Notes: generated by a model from the letters alone, not told the origin. A stretch of 11,469 nucleotides of DNA from Ruminococcaceae bacterium UBA2806 (GCA_002351795.1 DEHG01000086.1:12180-23648), one strand, 5' to 3'; positions 1 to 7,334 are shown, counted from the stretch's first letter. Program-made: numbers and translations.

Positions 1-463
1 ACGAGGGTATCAGATCTATATTCTGAAACGAGGGCTTTATAATAAAAAGACTTCCGATAAAGGCAATGCATACTGCTGCGCCCTGTAAAAAAGTCAGCCT
101 TTCCTTCAATACAAAAAATGAAAAGACTATAACGAAAAAGGGAGACATCTTATTAAGTATAGAAGCGTCTGCAAGGGGAATGTGATCTATTGCATAGAAA
201 TTGCCTAATATCCCTACAGTTCCCGCCAAAGAACGGAAAATAAGCAGCTTTAAATTGCCCTTTTTGAATTTAAGGCTTTGCTTGTTTTTCAACAATACGC
301 CCAATGCGAAAAATACTGCTACGAAATTACGGAAAAAGCATTTTTGAAGCGACGGTATATCCCCCGATAGCCGTACAAACAAATTCATAAATGCAAAGCA
401 CAGGGCGGACAGTATAATAAATACTATTCCCTTATACTTTGTCGGTATTTTATGCTCAGTCAT
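1..463 (-). CDS. DMT/EamA-family transporter, N-terminal part (C-terminus beyond window)
   Basis: This is the N-terminal 154 residues of a drug/metabolite transporter (EamA/RhaT superfamily) inner-membrane protein; the 3' end lies outside the window. Translation from the ATG at 463 gives about five hydrophobic segments (roughly residues 12-30, 44-58, 72-92, 98-118 and 125-142). Short basic loops such as KNKQSLKFKKGN separate them. The stretch IPLADASILNKMSPFFVIVF followed by LKERL matches the end of a typical EamA repeat, with its conserved small residues, Pro and Glu. Full-length members have ten segments in two repeats, so about half is present. The start overlaps the stop of the upstream amylase remnant by 8 bp, and a GGTGAG lies just before it, so translation is probably coupled to the remnant. 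The substrate cannot be told from sequence; metabolite or amino-acid export is typical of the family. Confidence 0.85.
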   Translation of the reverse strand, partial: MTEHKIPTKYKGIVFIILSALCFAFMNLFVRLSGDIPSLQKCFFRNFVAVFFALGVLLKNKQSLKFKKGNLKLLIFRSLAGTVGILGNFYAIDHIPLADASILNKMSPFFVIVFSFFVLKERLTFLQGAAVCIAFIGSLFIIKPSFQNIDLIPS

Positions 464-701
464 CATTCTCACCATCGGTAATAAGTATTATAGGTTCTCC
501 GCAGCACATGATCTTTTTCCTGAACACCTCAATGCAGATCATACATTTCATTCCGAGTGAATGTATTTTTTCCGTTCCAAGTTCTTTTATCCTTTCAAGC
601 TGTTTCCGCACACCCCCAAATGTGCCTTCCTCACTGAAATTTCTTACGAATACCTGATAAATAAGCTGATTTCTGAGATTTTTATTTGTATTGTCTGCCA
701 T
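456..701 (-). pseudogene. Collapsed GH13 alpha-amylase remnant (81 codons)
   Basis: This short open frame looks like two pieces of a glycoside hydrolase family 13 enzyme joined after internal loss. Residues about 10-43 (NQLIYQVFVRNFSEEGTF, then an amphipathic helix ending RIKELG) match the usual GH13 N-terminus with its first strand and helix. The next residues, EKIHSLGMKCMI, match the segment just before conserved region I. In intact enzymes these blocks are roughly 50 residues apart and the second leads into DxVxNH; here it reads CIEVFRKK, so the Asp and the Asn-His are gone, and unrelated sequence follows to the stop. No catalytic residues remain. The ATG at 701 is preferred because AGGAG lies 8 bases upstream; a GTG at 710 overlaps that site. 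The frame still overlaps the transporter start, so it may survive as a coupling leader. A real small protein is less likely. Confidence 0.65.
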
Positions 702-722
702 GTCTGTCACTCCTGAAACCTT

Positions 723-1502
723 TTATTGCCGAATCGTCTGATCTTTATCTGTCTTATTGTTCTGTATAGAATATATTATCGCAGCCGAAACCGATGAAGA
801 AATGATCTTTGAAAGCAGCTTTGCCGCTTTTATCTCTATCCTCGGGATTATATAGAATGACGGCAGATGCTTCATTGCATAATCCGCAATATAATCGCTG
901 CTTACGCTGAAATAGCTGAAATGGAAATCAACATTTGCAGTCTTTCCGAAGCCTGTCGAAACAGGTCCCGGACACAATATGCTGACAGTGACCTTTGAGC
1001 CTTCACGCCTGAGTTCTTCTCTTACCGCCTGTGAAATACTGACGACATATGCCTTTGTTGCATAATAAGTCGCCATAAGCGGTCCGGGGTAGAATCCTGC
1101 CATAGATGCTGTATTCAGGATATGTCCGCTGTTTCGCTTTTTCATTTCACCGAGATACAGCTTCATCAGAGTGTGCATTGCTACAATATTTGTATTTATC
1201 ATAGCAATATCCTTTTCAAGGCTTGTTTTATCAAATGCTCCGACATCACCGAATCCTGCATTATTGACAAGCAAATGGACATCCCTGTGGGCTTCAAACA
1301 GACTGACGCAGTTTTCATATCTGCTCAGATCAGTCACATAGATCTCCGCCTTTACAGAATATTTTTCAGTAAGCTCCTTTTGCAGTTCTTTAAGCCGCTG
1401 TTCGTTTCGTCCGACAAGTACAAGCTCGTCATATCTTGACGCTGCTTTCCTTGCAATATCACGTCCTATCCCTGAGGATGCGCCTGTAACAAGTATTTTC
1501 AA
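723..1502 (-). CDS. Short-chain dehydrogenase/reductase (SDR), cytosolic
   Basis: This is a classical SDR NAD(P)H-dependent oxidoreductase of about 259 residues, close to the usual family length. Counting from the TTG start, the cofactor motif TGASSGIG is at 6-13, NNAG at 80-83, the structural Asn at about 105, the catalytic Ser at 133 (TASMAG), and YxxxK at 146-150, with PGP at 178-180. All active-site residues are present. Arg and Asn after the second strand (GRNEQR) suggest NADP preference. The C-terminal tail is hydrophobic (about 228-244) then polar, which could mean loose membrane contact. The TTG at 1502 is chosen because AGGAG lies 9 bases upstream and it gives MKILVTGASSGIG. An ATG at 1511 touches the AGGAG directly, and an ATG at 1550 has no good site. 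It is the first gene of a tight group with the amylase remnant and the DMT transporter. The substrate is unknown. Confidence 0.9.
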   Translation of the reverse strand: MKILVTGASSGIGRDIARKAASRYDELVLVGRNEQRLKELQKELTEKYSVKAEIYVTDLSRYENCVSLFEAHRDVHLLVNNAGFGDVGAFDKTSLEKDIAMINTNIVAMHTLMKLYLGEMKKRNSGHILNTASMAGFYPGPLMATYYATKAYVVSISQAVREELRREGSKVTVSILCPGPVSTGFGKTANVDFHFSYFSVSSDYIADYAMKHLPSFYIIPRIEIKAAKLLSKIISSSVSAAIIYSIQNNKTDKDQTIRQ

Positions 1503-1569
1503 TTCATTCATCTCCTGACTGCAGATCGTATTTTTTATGCAAAGCCGCATTTCTTAAATCTGAATGCGA

Positions 1570-1782
1570 TCATTTATAATTGTTCAGCGATGCTACCCAA
1601 TTTGTAATATACTTTTTATAATCCTGTCCAAAAAGCCTGATAATTTCTTTTTCTTTGAATTTAAAAGCGTTTTTATGAGTTTTATAGAACTTATCACGTT
1701 TGTATCTCGAATCAAAAGCATAAAGCTTACAATAATCTCTATGCCAGATATTTCCCAATTCGCTGATGACTGCAAAAAACAA
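1570..1782 (-). CDS. Small hypothetical protein (70 aa), unrecognised
   Basis: I do not recognise this protein. Starting at the TTG at 1782 it is 70 residues, basic and aromatic-rich. It opens with a short hydrophobic stretch (MFFAVISELGNIW), continues with Lys/Tyr/Asp-rich sequence (RDYCKLYAFDSRYKRDKFY) and ends with an amphipathic region containing IIRLFGQDYKKYI. The TTG is favoured because GAGGTG lies 6 bases upstream. An in-frame ATG at 1827 sits inside a palindrome and has no ribosome site. The composition looks more coding than the opposite-strand frame over the same bases, which is hydrophobic and low in complexity. It sits alone between the clpE terminator and the SDR operon behind a palindromic operator-like site. 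It could be a real small gene, the C-terminal scrap of a decayed larger one, or chance. Confidence 0.4.
   Translation of the reverse strand: MFFAVISELGNIWHRDYCKLYAFDSRYKRDKFYKTHKNAFKFKEKEIIRLFGQDYKKYITNWVASLNNYK
1573..1600 (-). promoter_or_regulatory. Possible sigma-A promoter for the SDR operon
   Basis: On the minus strand TTGGGT (1600-1595) and TATAAA (1578-1573) are separated by 16 bp, about 70 bp upstream of the SDR start. It overlaps the 3' end of the small orphan frame. The -35 match is weak, so this is tentative. Confidence 0.3.
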
Positions 1783-1809
1783 AATATTCACCTCATAACA
1801 GATTTGTTT

Positions 1810-1829
1810 GTATGATAAGCTTATCATAC
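1810..1829. promoter_or_regulatory. Perfect 20-bp palindrome, operator candidate
   Basis: GTATGATAAGCTTATCATAC is a perfect inverted repeat with no spacer, 27 bp upstream of the small orphan gene's TTG start. On the minus strand a TTGACT (1846-1841) and a TATAAT (1838-1833) lie just upstream of it, so a regulator bound here would sit over the promoter or transcription start. No T-run follows on either strand, so it is not a terminator. The binding protein is unknown. Confidence 0.45.
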
Positions 1830-2000
1830 GGTATTATAAAAGTCAATTCGATGAAATACTACTTTTTTCTATATTTCACACAACCTATCTGAGATGCTTC
1901 AAAATAATAAATGGGAGTTCAGTACTTTGCTACGCTGCCTGATATAAAAAACAGGTTTTATAAACGCTCTTATAAACTCTGAACAGGTATCATTTCTTCA
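1830..2000. other. Non-coding gap with no clear feature beyond promoter-like hexamers
   Basis: The stretch is AT-rich and holds no frame worth calling. The TTGACT and TATAAT hexamers next to the palindrome are at its left edge. A short direct repeat TTATAAAC occurs near 1957-1977. I see nothing else supported. Confidence 0.5.
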
Positions 2001-2030
2001 GAAAAACAGCCCCGAAAAGTAATCGGGGCT
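2001..2030 (-). terminator. Intrinsic terminator of clpE
   Basis: An 8-bp perfect stem (AGCCCCGA/TCGGGGCT, 2008-2015 with 2023-2030) with a 7-base loop is followed on the minus strand by GTTTTTC. It begins 8 bases past the clpE stop codon and should end that transcript. Confidence 0.9.
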
Positions 2031-2038
2031 GAAATGGT

Positions 2039-4369
2039 TTATAACACATCAAGAACTATCTGATCATCCTTTGCGCTGACACTGATGGCAGTTATAATAC
2101 CATCCCTGCTGTCTACAATTGCAGATGCGATCTTGTCCTCGACTTCCTTACGGATAAGATTGCGAAGATCTCTTGCGCCGCTGCTCTTTCCGAAGGATTT
2201 CTTTGCAAGATATTGTCTTGCACTGTCATCATATTTGAAGGTAATACCCTTTTCTTTCAGAGTTTCCACATATTCATCAAGCATAAGCTTGCTGATATTT
2301 ACATAGTCCTCTTCCGTAAGAGCTGAGAATACTATTATTTCATCAAGTCTGCTGAGAAATTCCGGACGAAGGAATTCCGAAAGCGCCTTTCTGACCTTCT
2401 CCTCAGTTGCCTGAGCCTGGGTCTTGGCAAAACCTAAAGCATTCTCTCTTCTTTCACTTCCGGCATTTGAAGTCATTACAATAACAGTATTGCTGAAATT
2501 GACCTTCCTGCCCTGTGCGTCTGTAAGTACGCCCTCATCAAGTATCTGCAAAAGTATATTGAGAACATCAGGATGAGCCTTCTCTATTTCATCAAAAAGG
2601 AGAACACTGTACGGTCTGCGTCTTACCTTTTCTGTTACCTGACCTGCTTCATCATAGCCGACATATCCGGGAGGTGAACCAATGATCTTGCTGACGGAAT
2701 GTTTTTCCATAAATTCACTCATATCAAGGCGTATAAGTGTTTCCGGAGTATTGAAAAGCTCGGTTGACAGGACTTTTACAAGCTCGGTCTTTCCGACGCC
2801 TGTAGGTCCGACAAATATGAATGAGGCGGGTCGTCTTCTCGGGCTTATCTGAACACGGCTGCGCTTTACTGCAGCTGCAAGAGCTGTTACAGCCTCATCC
2901 TGTCCGACAACCTTTGATTTCAGCTTATCCTCAAGATCAGCAAGCTTATGAAGCTCATTTTCCGTTACCTTTGAAGCAGGAATACCTGTCCACAGCTCGA
3001 TAACATGTGCGATATCCTCTTCTGTTACCTCCGCAAACAAGCTGTCAGGATCCATTTCCTGAATTTCTTTTTCAAGCTTAGCTATATCATATTTGACTAT
3101 GGCAAGCTTCTCGTAATCTATTTCTTCCTCGTCTTCAAGCTCTTCCTGCTGAACCTTGAGTGCCTCTACTTCATCCTTTGAGCTGTCGTATTTTTCAAGA
3201 TCCTTATTTCTCAGTGAAGCATGGGTACAGGATTCATCAAGAAGATCAATAGCCTTATCAGGAAGGAACCTGTCGGTTATATATCTCTCGGAAAGAACAA
3301 CTGTTTTTCTGACAATATCGTCAGCCATTTTTACCCTATGATAATCCTCATAATAATTCTTTACGCCAAGCAGTACGTCGATCGTATCCTGGATAGAAGG
3401 CTCGACAACTGTTACGGGCTGGAAACGTCTTTCAAGAGCTGCATCCTTTTCGATATATTTACGGTATTCATTGAATGTCGTAGCGCCGATGACCTGTATC
3501 TCACCTCTTGAAAGGGCAGGCTTCATGATATTGGCTGCATTCATTGAGCCTTCAGATTCACCCGTACCTACAAGACTGTGTACCTCATCAATGAAAAGAA
3601 TTACATTACCCGATTCTTTTACCTCATTGATAAGACCCTTTATCCTGCTTTCAAACTGACCTCTGAACTGTGTACCGGCAACCAATGACGTCAGATCAAG
3701 AAGCTGTATCTCCTTATTCTTTAATCTGTGCGGAACATCACCCGAAGCGATCTTCAATGCAAGTCCTTCCGCAATAGCCGTTTTACCTACACCCGGTTCA
3801 CCGATAAGACAGGGATTGTTTTTTGTACGCCTTGAAAGTATCTGGATAACTCTGTCAATTTCTTTTTCTCTGCCAACAATTCTGTCAAGCTTTCCGTCTG
3901 CTGCCCTCTTTGTAAGATCTGTGCAGTATGCGTCAATATGCTTTCTTCCCTTGCGGCGTCTGCGTTCCTCACGTTTTGAGTTTTTCTCTTTTTCATCAGC
4001 ATTCTTTTCATTTTCGCTAAGCTTTTCACTTGGTGTTTTGGAATTGAAAAGATTCTTGAAAAACGGCGGAAATGCAGGTGCACCTCCCCTGCTGAAATCA
4101 TCATCGTCCTCTTCATCTTCACTATCACTGTCTTCACCAAGCATATCCGGATCGGGAAATAATCCCGACTGTGCAAGATCATCCATCTGATCCTGAATAT
4201 TGACAAGATCATCCTCTGATATTCCCATCTTCTCCATTATATCGGTAACGGGTTTAATGCCCATTTCCTTAGCGCAGACAAGACAGTAGCCTACTGTCTC
4301 TGAGCTGTCAGCAGTATTTGATACAAATACGACCGAAGGTCTTTTATGACATTTGGAACATAACATCAT
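2039..4369 (-). CDS. clpE: ClpE/ClpC-type AAA+ unfoldase with N-terminal zinc finger
   Basis: This is a Hsp100 ATPase that unfolds proteins and feeds them to ClpP, in the cytosol. It has 776 residues, longer than B. subtilis ClpE (about 700). The N-terminus has a four-cysteine zinc finger (C4, C7, C29, C32) in place of the Clp_N repeats of ClpC, which points to ClpE. A low-complexity linker follows: an acidic run (79-91), then a basic one (131-143). Domain 1 has Walker A GEPGVGKT (190-197), Walker B ILFIDE (257-262), pore loop GTQFRGQFE (232-240) and the arginine finger at 313-316. A coiled middle region (about 395-440) has a UVR-like segment. Domain 2 has Walker A GPTGVGKT (521-528), Walker B LLFDE (590-594), pore loop GYVGYDE (568-574) and sensor 2 GARDLR (731-736). 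LGF at 645-647 matches the ClpP-docking loop. GGGAG lies 8 bases before the first ATG. No CtsR or CIRCE site is visible upstream. Some databases would label it ClpC. Confidence 0.93.
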   Translation of the reverse strand: MMLCSKCHKRPSVVFVSNTADSSETVGYCLVCAKEMGIKPVTDIMEKMGISEDDLVNIQDQMDDLAQSGLFPDPDMLGEDSDSEDEEDDDDFSRGGAPAFPPFFKNLFNSKTPSEKLSENEKNADEKEKNSKREERRRRKGRKHIDAYCTDLTKRAADGKLDRIVGREKEIDRVIQILSRRTKNNPCLIGEPGVGKTAIAEGLALKIASGDVPHRLKNKEIQLLDLTSLVAGTQFRGQFESRIKGLINEVKESGNVILFIDEVHSLVGTGESEGSMNAANIMKPALSRGEIQVIGATTFNEYRKYIEKDAALERRFQPVTVVEPSIQDTIDVLLGVKNYYEDYHRVKMADDIVRKTVVLSERYITDRFLPDKAIDLLDESCTHASLRNKDLEKYDSSKDEVEALKVQQEELEDEEEIDYEKLAIVKYDIAKLEKEIQEMDPDSLFAEVTEEDIAHVIELWTGIPASKVTENELHKLADLEDKLKSKVVGQDEAVTALAAAVKRSRVQISPRRRPASFIFVGPTGVGKTELVKVLSTELFNTPETLIRLDMSEFMEKHSVSKIIGSPPGYVGYDEAGQVTEKVRRRPYSVLLFDEIEKAHPDVLNILLQILDEGVLTDAQGRKVNFSNTVIVMTSNAGSERRENALGFAKTQAQATEEKVRKALSEFLRPEFLSRLDEIIVFSALTEEDYVNISKLMLDEYVETLKEKGITFKYDDSARQYLAKKSFGKSSGARDLRNLIRKEVEDKIASAIVDSRDGIITAISVSAKDDQIVLDVL

Positions 4370-4455
4370 TTATTTTTCTCCCTTCTCTGATTATTCCTTG
4401 AAAACAAAAACTAAATATACTAATAATAAAACGCAATCTCTGAACCCTGTCTGAA

Positions 4456-4515
4456 CAGATCAAAATATCTGATACAAGAGATCTGAGGTGCTTTGCTCCA
4501 CACCCGGATCTTTAA
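4456..4515 (-). promoter_or_regulatory. Structured leader between cvpA and clpE
   Basis: On the minus strand AGATC-C-GGGTG pairs with CACCT-CA-GATCT around a 10-base loop. It is followed by a second small hairpin, CAGAT/ATCTG, at 4471-4456. Neither has a T-run, so they are not ordinary terminators. The first overlaps a diverged copy of the repeat described at 10435 and 11418. A regulatory role is inference. Confidence 0.35.
4485..4505 (-). repeat. Diverged copy of the GTGGGGCTTTGCCCC hairpin repeat
   Basis: The 21 bases match the copy at 11414-11434 (opposite orientation) at 18 positions by eye, including the invariant GCTTTGC core and the CCACACCC end. Three substitutions weaken the stem. 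Confidence 0.5.
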
Positions 4516-4538
4516 TAATTTTCAGAAATGCCATTCAT

Positions 4539-5258
4539 TTATACATTGATCACTGAATTAATGATAGTATCAGGATAATCAATATAAAAAATTATCTTGT
4601 AAACATATGTAGCATCTATCGCATCTCTCAGACCCTGAGCGAGATCTGTCGGAAGCATTACAGTCAGCATATAGATTATAAGTGATAATACCATAAGCAG
4701 GATCACTGCCTCCACAACGCCTGCCAAAGCTCCGAATACCTTATTCACACCGCTGAGTCCGGTTATGTCTACTGTTTTTGTAAGAACCTTTGCAGCTATT
4801 GATATCAGCATCACCGAAACAATAAACAGAATAACAGTCACTAAAACAGTAAATACCTTCAATACAACGGGTCTTACCATACTTTCAAGCTGCATAGGTA
4901 TATTGGTTTTTTCCAACTGTACAATCTTATCAGTCAATGCTTTTGAATCAATGCCTGTAAGCTCTATTGCATTTTTTACAAATTCCGGGCTGTCATTCAT
5001 AATGCTGTTTGCAATATCGGAGGATCTCATCATCGCTGAGTAATCGGGCAATGCATCAGTTATCGTCTTAATAATTGCATCTCTTAAAAAAAGCTCATAA
5101 AGCCTGACTGAAACGATAGATCCTAAAAATGAAGAAAGAAGCGATGATATGACAGTACATCCAAGCTCAGCAAGTGTTTTTATTACTCCGTTCCTGTAAC
5201 CGCCGAAAATCAGCAGCAATACAACTATGACCACAACAAGATCTAATACTATGCTCAT
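4539..5258 (-). CDS. CvpA family membrane protein
   Basis: This 239-residue integral membrane protein belongs to the CvpA (colicin V production) family. It has hydrophobic segments at about 4-20, 27-50, 132-155 and 176-201. Between the second and third is a long polar, helix-rich loop (about 55-130). The N-terminal FGGYRNGVIK and the later NKVFGALAGVVEAVI carry the small-residue and glycine pattern typical of the family. In E. coli the protein is needed for colicin V export; in Firmicutes the role is unsettled and probably concerns the envelope. The ATG at 5258 has GGAGG 7 bases upstream. Only 14 bases separate it from the plsY stop, so it is the last gene of the der-plsY-cvpA group. No terminator is evident before clpE, so read-through into clpE is possible. 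Confidence 0.85.
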   Translation of the reverse strand: MSIVLDLVVVIVVLLLIFGGYRNGVIKTLAELGCTVISSLLSSFLGSIVSVRLYELFLRDAIIKTITDALPDYSAMMRSSDIANSIMNDSPEFVKNAIELTGIDSKALTDKIVQLEKTNIPMQLESMVRPVVLKVFTVLVTVILFIVSVMLISIAAKVLTKTVDITGLSGVNKVFGALAGVVEAVILLMVLSLIIYMLTVMLPTDLAQGLRDAIDATYVYKIIFYIDYPDTIINSVINV

Positions 5259-5272
5259 AATGATCCTCCGAA

Positions 5273-5989
5273 TTATTTTTTAGTTATTTTCTTTTCACTG
5301 CCGTCAAGAATACGTTTGATATTATCTTTATGCTTTATTATTACTGCGGCTCCGTTTATAAATGTAAGAACAAATACACATGCTATAAACATCGGAGTCG
5401 GATCATTTATTGGTATTAATGCAGGCAGAACGCCCATACTGTCAAGAAGTCTCAGCGCAGCAGCGACAAACGGATATGCAGCAGCGCACATAAGCGATCC
5501 CTTTGATACTATCTTTGTGATCATAAATAACACCGCAAATATCAGCAATTCAATAATAAGAACTCTCCAGTCTGTCATAAGCATTACCGCAGCTGTCGTA
5601 ACTACACCTTTTCCGCCCTTGAATTTATAATAGATCGGGAACATATGTCCGAGTACTGCAAAAATACCGCCGAGATAAAGAATAATTGTCCTCATCTGCT
5701 GGTCATGCGGATCCGAACCCATATTCAATGTCATTATGTAGGGTATCATTATTGAAATTACACCCTTCAGGAAATCTCCTACGAATGTAATAATTGCAGG
5801 ACCCTTTCCTACACATCTGAGTACGTTAGTAAATCCTGCATTTCCGCTGCCAAGCTTACGGATATCCTCATGCTTTACTATTCTCGTAACAATAATAGAC
5901 GTATTCACGCTGCTGATAAGATAGGCTGCAAATACCGCAATGACAATATGCAGCCAGTAGTTTGTAAATAATTCACTCAACATTTCCAC
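5273..5989 (-). CDS. plsY: Glycerol-3-phosphate acyltransferase PlsY
   Basis: PlsY transfers an acyl group from acyl phosphate to glycerol-3-phosphate, giving lysophosphatidic acid, at the inner membrane. From the GTG at 5989 it is 238 residues with several membrane segments. Motif 1, GSGNAGFTNVLR (47-58), and motif 2, GHMFPIYYKFKGGKGVVT (114-131), are nearly complete. GDFLKG (71-76) and HKDNIKRI (220-227) are also present. The usual GSIPxG of the first helix reads SSVNTS here. The long C-terminal tail is lysine-rich. The GTG is chosen because GGGGTGATC, one base short of a perfect anti-Shine-Dalgarno match, ends 3 bases before it. An ATG two codons later is possible, and an ATG at 6031 would overlap der. 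The start sits 16 bases past the der stop, so der, plsY and cvpA should be co-transcribed. PlsX, the usual partner, is not in the window. Confidence 0.93.
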   Translation of the reverse strand: MEMLSELFTNYWLHIVIAVFAAYLISSVNTSIIVTRIVKHEDIRKLGSGNAGFTNVLRCVGKGPAIITFVGDFLKGVISIMIPYIMTLNMGSDPHDQQMRTIILYLGGIFAVLGHMFPIYYKFKGGKGVVTTAAVMLMTDWRVLIIELLIFAVLFMITKIVSKGSLMCAAAYPFVAAALRLLDSMGVLPALIPINDPTPMFIACVFVLTFINGAAVIIKHKDNIKRILDGSEKKITKK

Positions 5990-6005
5990 AGTGATCACCC
6001 CGATC

Positions 6006-7334
6006 TTATTTCTTTTCGTCGCCGCGTTCACGGATTATGAACCTTATCGGCGTTCCCTGCATCCCGAAAGTCTCACGGATCCTGTTTTCAAGATAACGCT
6101 GATATGAAAAATGGAACAGCTCCGCATTATTTACAAAAAATACAAATGTCGGCGGCTTTACTGACGCCTGTGTGACATACATTATTTTCAGTCTTCTGCC
6201 CTTATCTGTCGGCGGCTGGACTCTTGCGACAGCCTCGGCAAGAAGGTCATTCAACATACCTGTTGTGATCCTCATTGCTGCCGAATTTACAACCGTTACA
6301 ATAAGCTCAAAAAGCCTGTCAAGCCTTTGTCCTGTCTTTGCCGAAATAAAAATAAACGGCGCATATGACATATATGAAAAATCTGTTTCAAGCTTTTTTC
6401 TGTATTCGTCCATAGTCTTGCTGTCCTTCGTGACAGCATCCCATTTATTTACTGCAATAATACACGCTTTTCCGGATTCATGGGCAAGACCTGCAATCCT
6501 CGTATCCTGCTCTGTTATACCAGCTTCACCATCTATCATTATAACACATACGTCGCTGCGTTCAATAGCCATTTTTGCTCGTATGACGCTATATTTTTCA
6601 ATTTCATCCTCTATCTTGCTGCTGCGTCTTATTCCTGCCGTATCCGTAAGAATAAAACGGCCGTGTTTGTTTTCTATTACAGTATCTATACTGTCTCTTG
6701 TCGTTCCGGCTATTCCGGAAACGATACATCTGTTCTCACCTGTGATCTTATTGATAAGCGAGGATTTTCCGGCGTTTGGTCTGCCTATTATAGCTACCCT
6801 TACAGCGTCATCCTCCTGCTCATCATCATTTTCATCGGGAAGATATTCATATACGGCATCCAGAAGATCTCCTGTACCGTGTCCATGTACGCTTGAGACC
6901 TGTATCGGATCGCCAAGCCCCAGATTATAAAACTCATAAAATGTAGGATCAGGCTCTCCTATCGCATCGCATTTGTTTACGCATAATACGACCGGCCTGC
7001 CGCTTTTTTGCAGCATACCTGCAACCTCCTCATCAGTTGCGACAACTCCGCTTTTCAGATCAGTAACAAGTATAATTACATCTGCGGCGTCAATTGCAAG
7101 CTCTGCCTGTCGTCTCATTTGTTTTAATATGATATCATCAGAATACGGTTCTATTCCGCCCGTATCTACTACCGTTATCTTCCTGTTTCTCCATTCGCAT
7201 TGTCCGAATATCCTGTCTCTCGTTACCCCGGGAGTATCATTAACGATCGCTACACGATCTCCTATCAGTTTATTAAAAAGAGTGGACTTTCCTACGTTTG
7301 GTCTGCCAACTATTGCCACTACCGGCATTGCCAT
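6006..7334 (-). CDS. der: Ribosome biogenesis GTPase Der (EngA)
   Basis: Der is an essential tandem GTPase that acts in late 50S subunit maturation. Its 442 residues match the usual length. GTPase domain 1 has G1 GRPNVGKS (10-17), the G2 threonine in TPGVTRD, G3 DTGG (57-60) and G4 NKCD (120-123). After an acidic linker (about 167-176), domain 2 has G1 GRPNAGKS (184-191), TTRDS (211-215), G3 DTAG (231-234) and G4 NKWD (296-299), with SAKTG as G5 (331-335). The last 85 residues form the KH-like domain, with the typical PPTFVFFVN (394-402), the RYLENRIRE stretch and the ending IRFIIRERG. The ATG at 7334 has AAAGGAGG 7 bases upstream. A strong terminator ends 12 bases before that site, so expression must come from read-through. 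The two C-terminal lysine codons end 16 bases before plsY. Confidence 0.97.
   Translation of the reverse strand: MAMPVVAIVGRPNVGKSTLFNKLIGDRVAIVNDTPGVTRDRIFGQCEWRNRKITVVDTGGIEPYSDDIILKQMRRQAELAIDAADVIILVTDLKSGVVATDEEVAGMLQKSGRPVVLCVNKCDAIGEPDPTFYEFYNLGLGDPIQVSSVHGHGTGDLLDAVYEYLPDENDDEQEDDAVRVAIIGRPNAGKSSLINKITGENRCIVSGIAGTTRDSIDTVIENKHGRFILTDTAGIRRSSKIEDEIEKYSVIRAKMAIERSDVCVIMIDGEAGITEQDTRIAGLAHESGKACIIAVNKWDAVTKDSKTMDEYRKKLETDFSYMSYAPFIFISAKTGQRLDRLFELIVTVVNSAAMRITTGMLNDLLAEAVARVQPPTDKGRRLKIMYVTQASVKPPTFVFFVNNAELFHFSYQRYLENRIRETFGMQGTPIRFIIRERGDEKK

Noticed and set aside
1564..1815. Plus-strand frame opposite the small orphan gene
   Set aside because: It is low in complexity (runs of Phe, Ile, Ser) and has no ribosome site. 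The minus-strand frame has better composition and a fitting site.
4370..4538. CtsR heptad repeats or a CIRCE element upstream of clpE
   Set aside because: I looked for GTCAAA pairs and for TTAGCACTC/GAGTGCTAA and found neither. No clear sigma-A promoter could be assigned either.
6172..6930. A long plus-strand open frame opposite der
   Set aside because: It is the complement of a certain GTPase gene, is Ser/Ile/Val-rich without any motif, and has no ribosome site. The same holds for other plus-strand frames opposite clpE, plsY, pgi and yceD.
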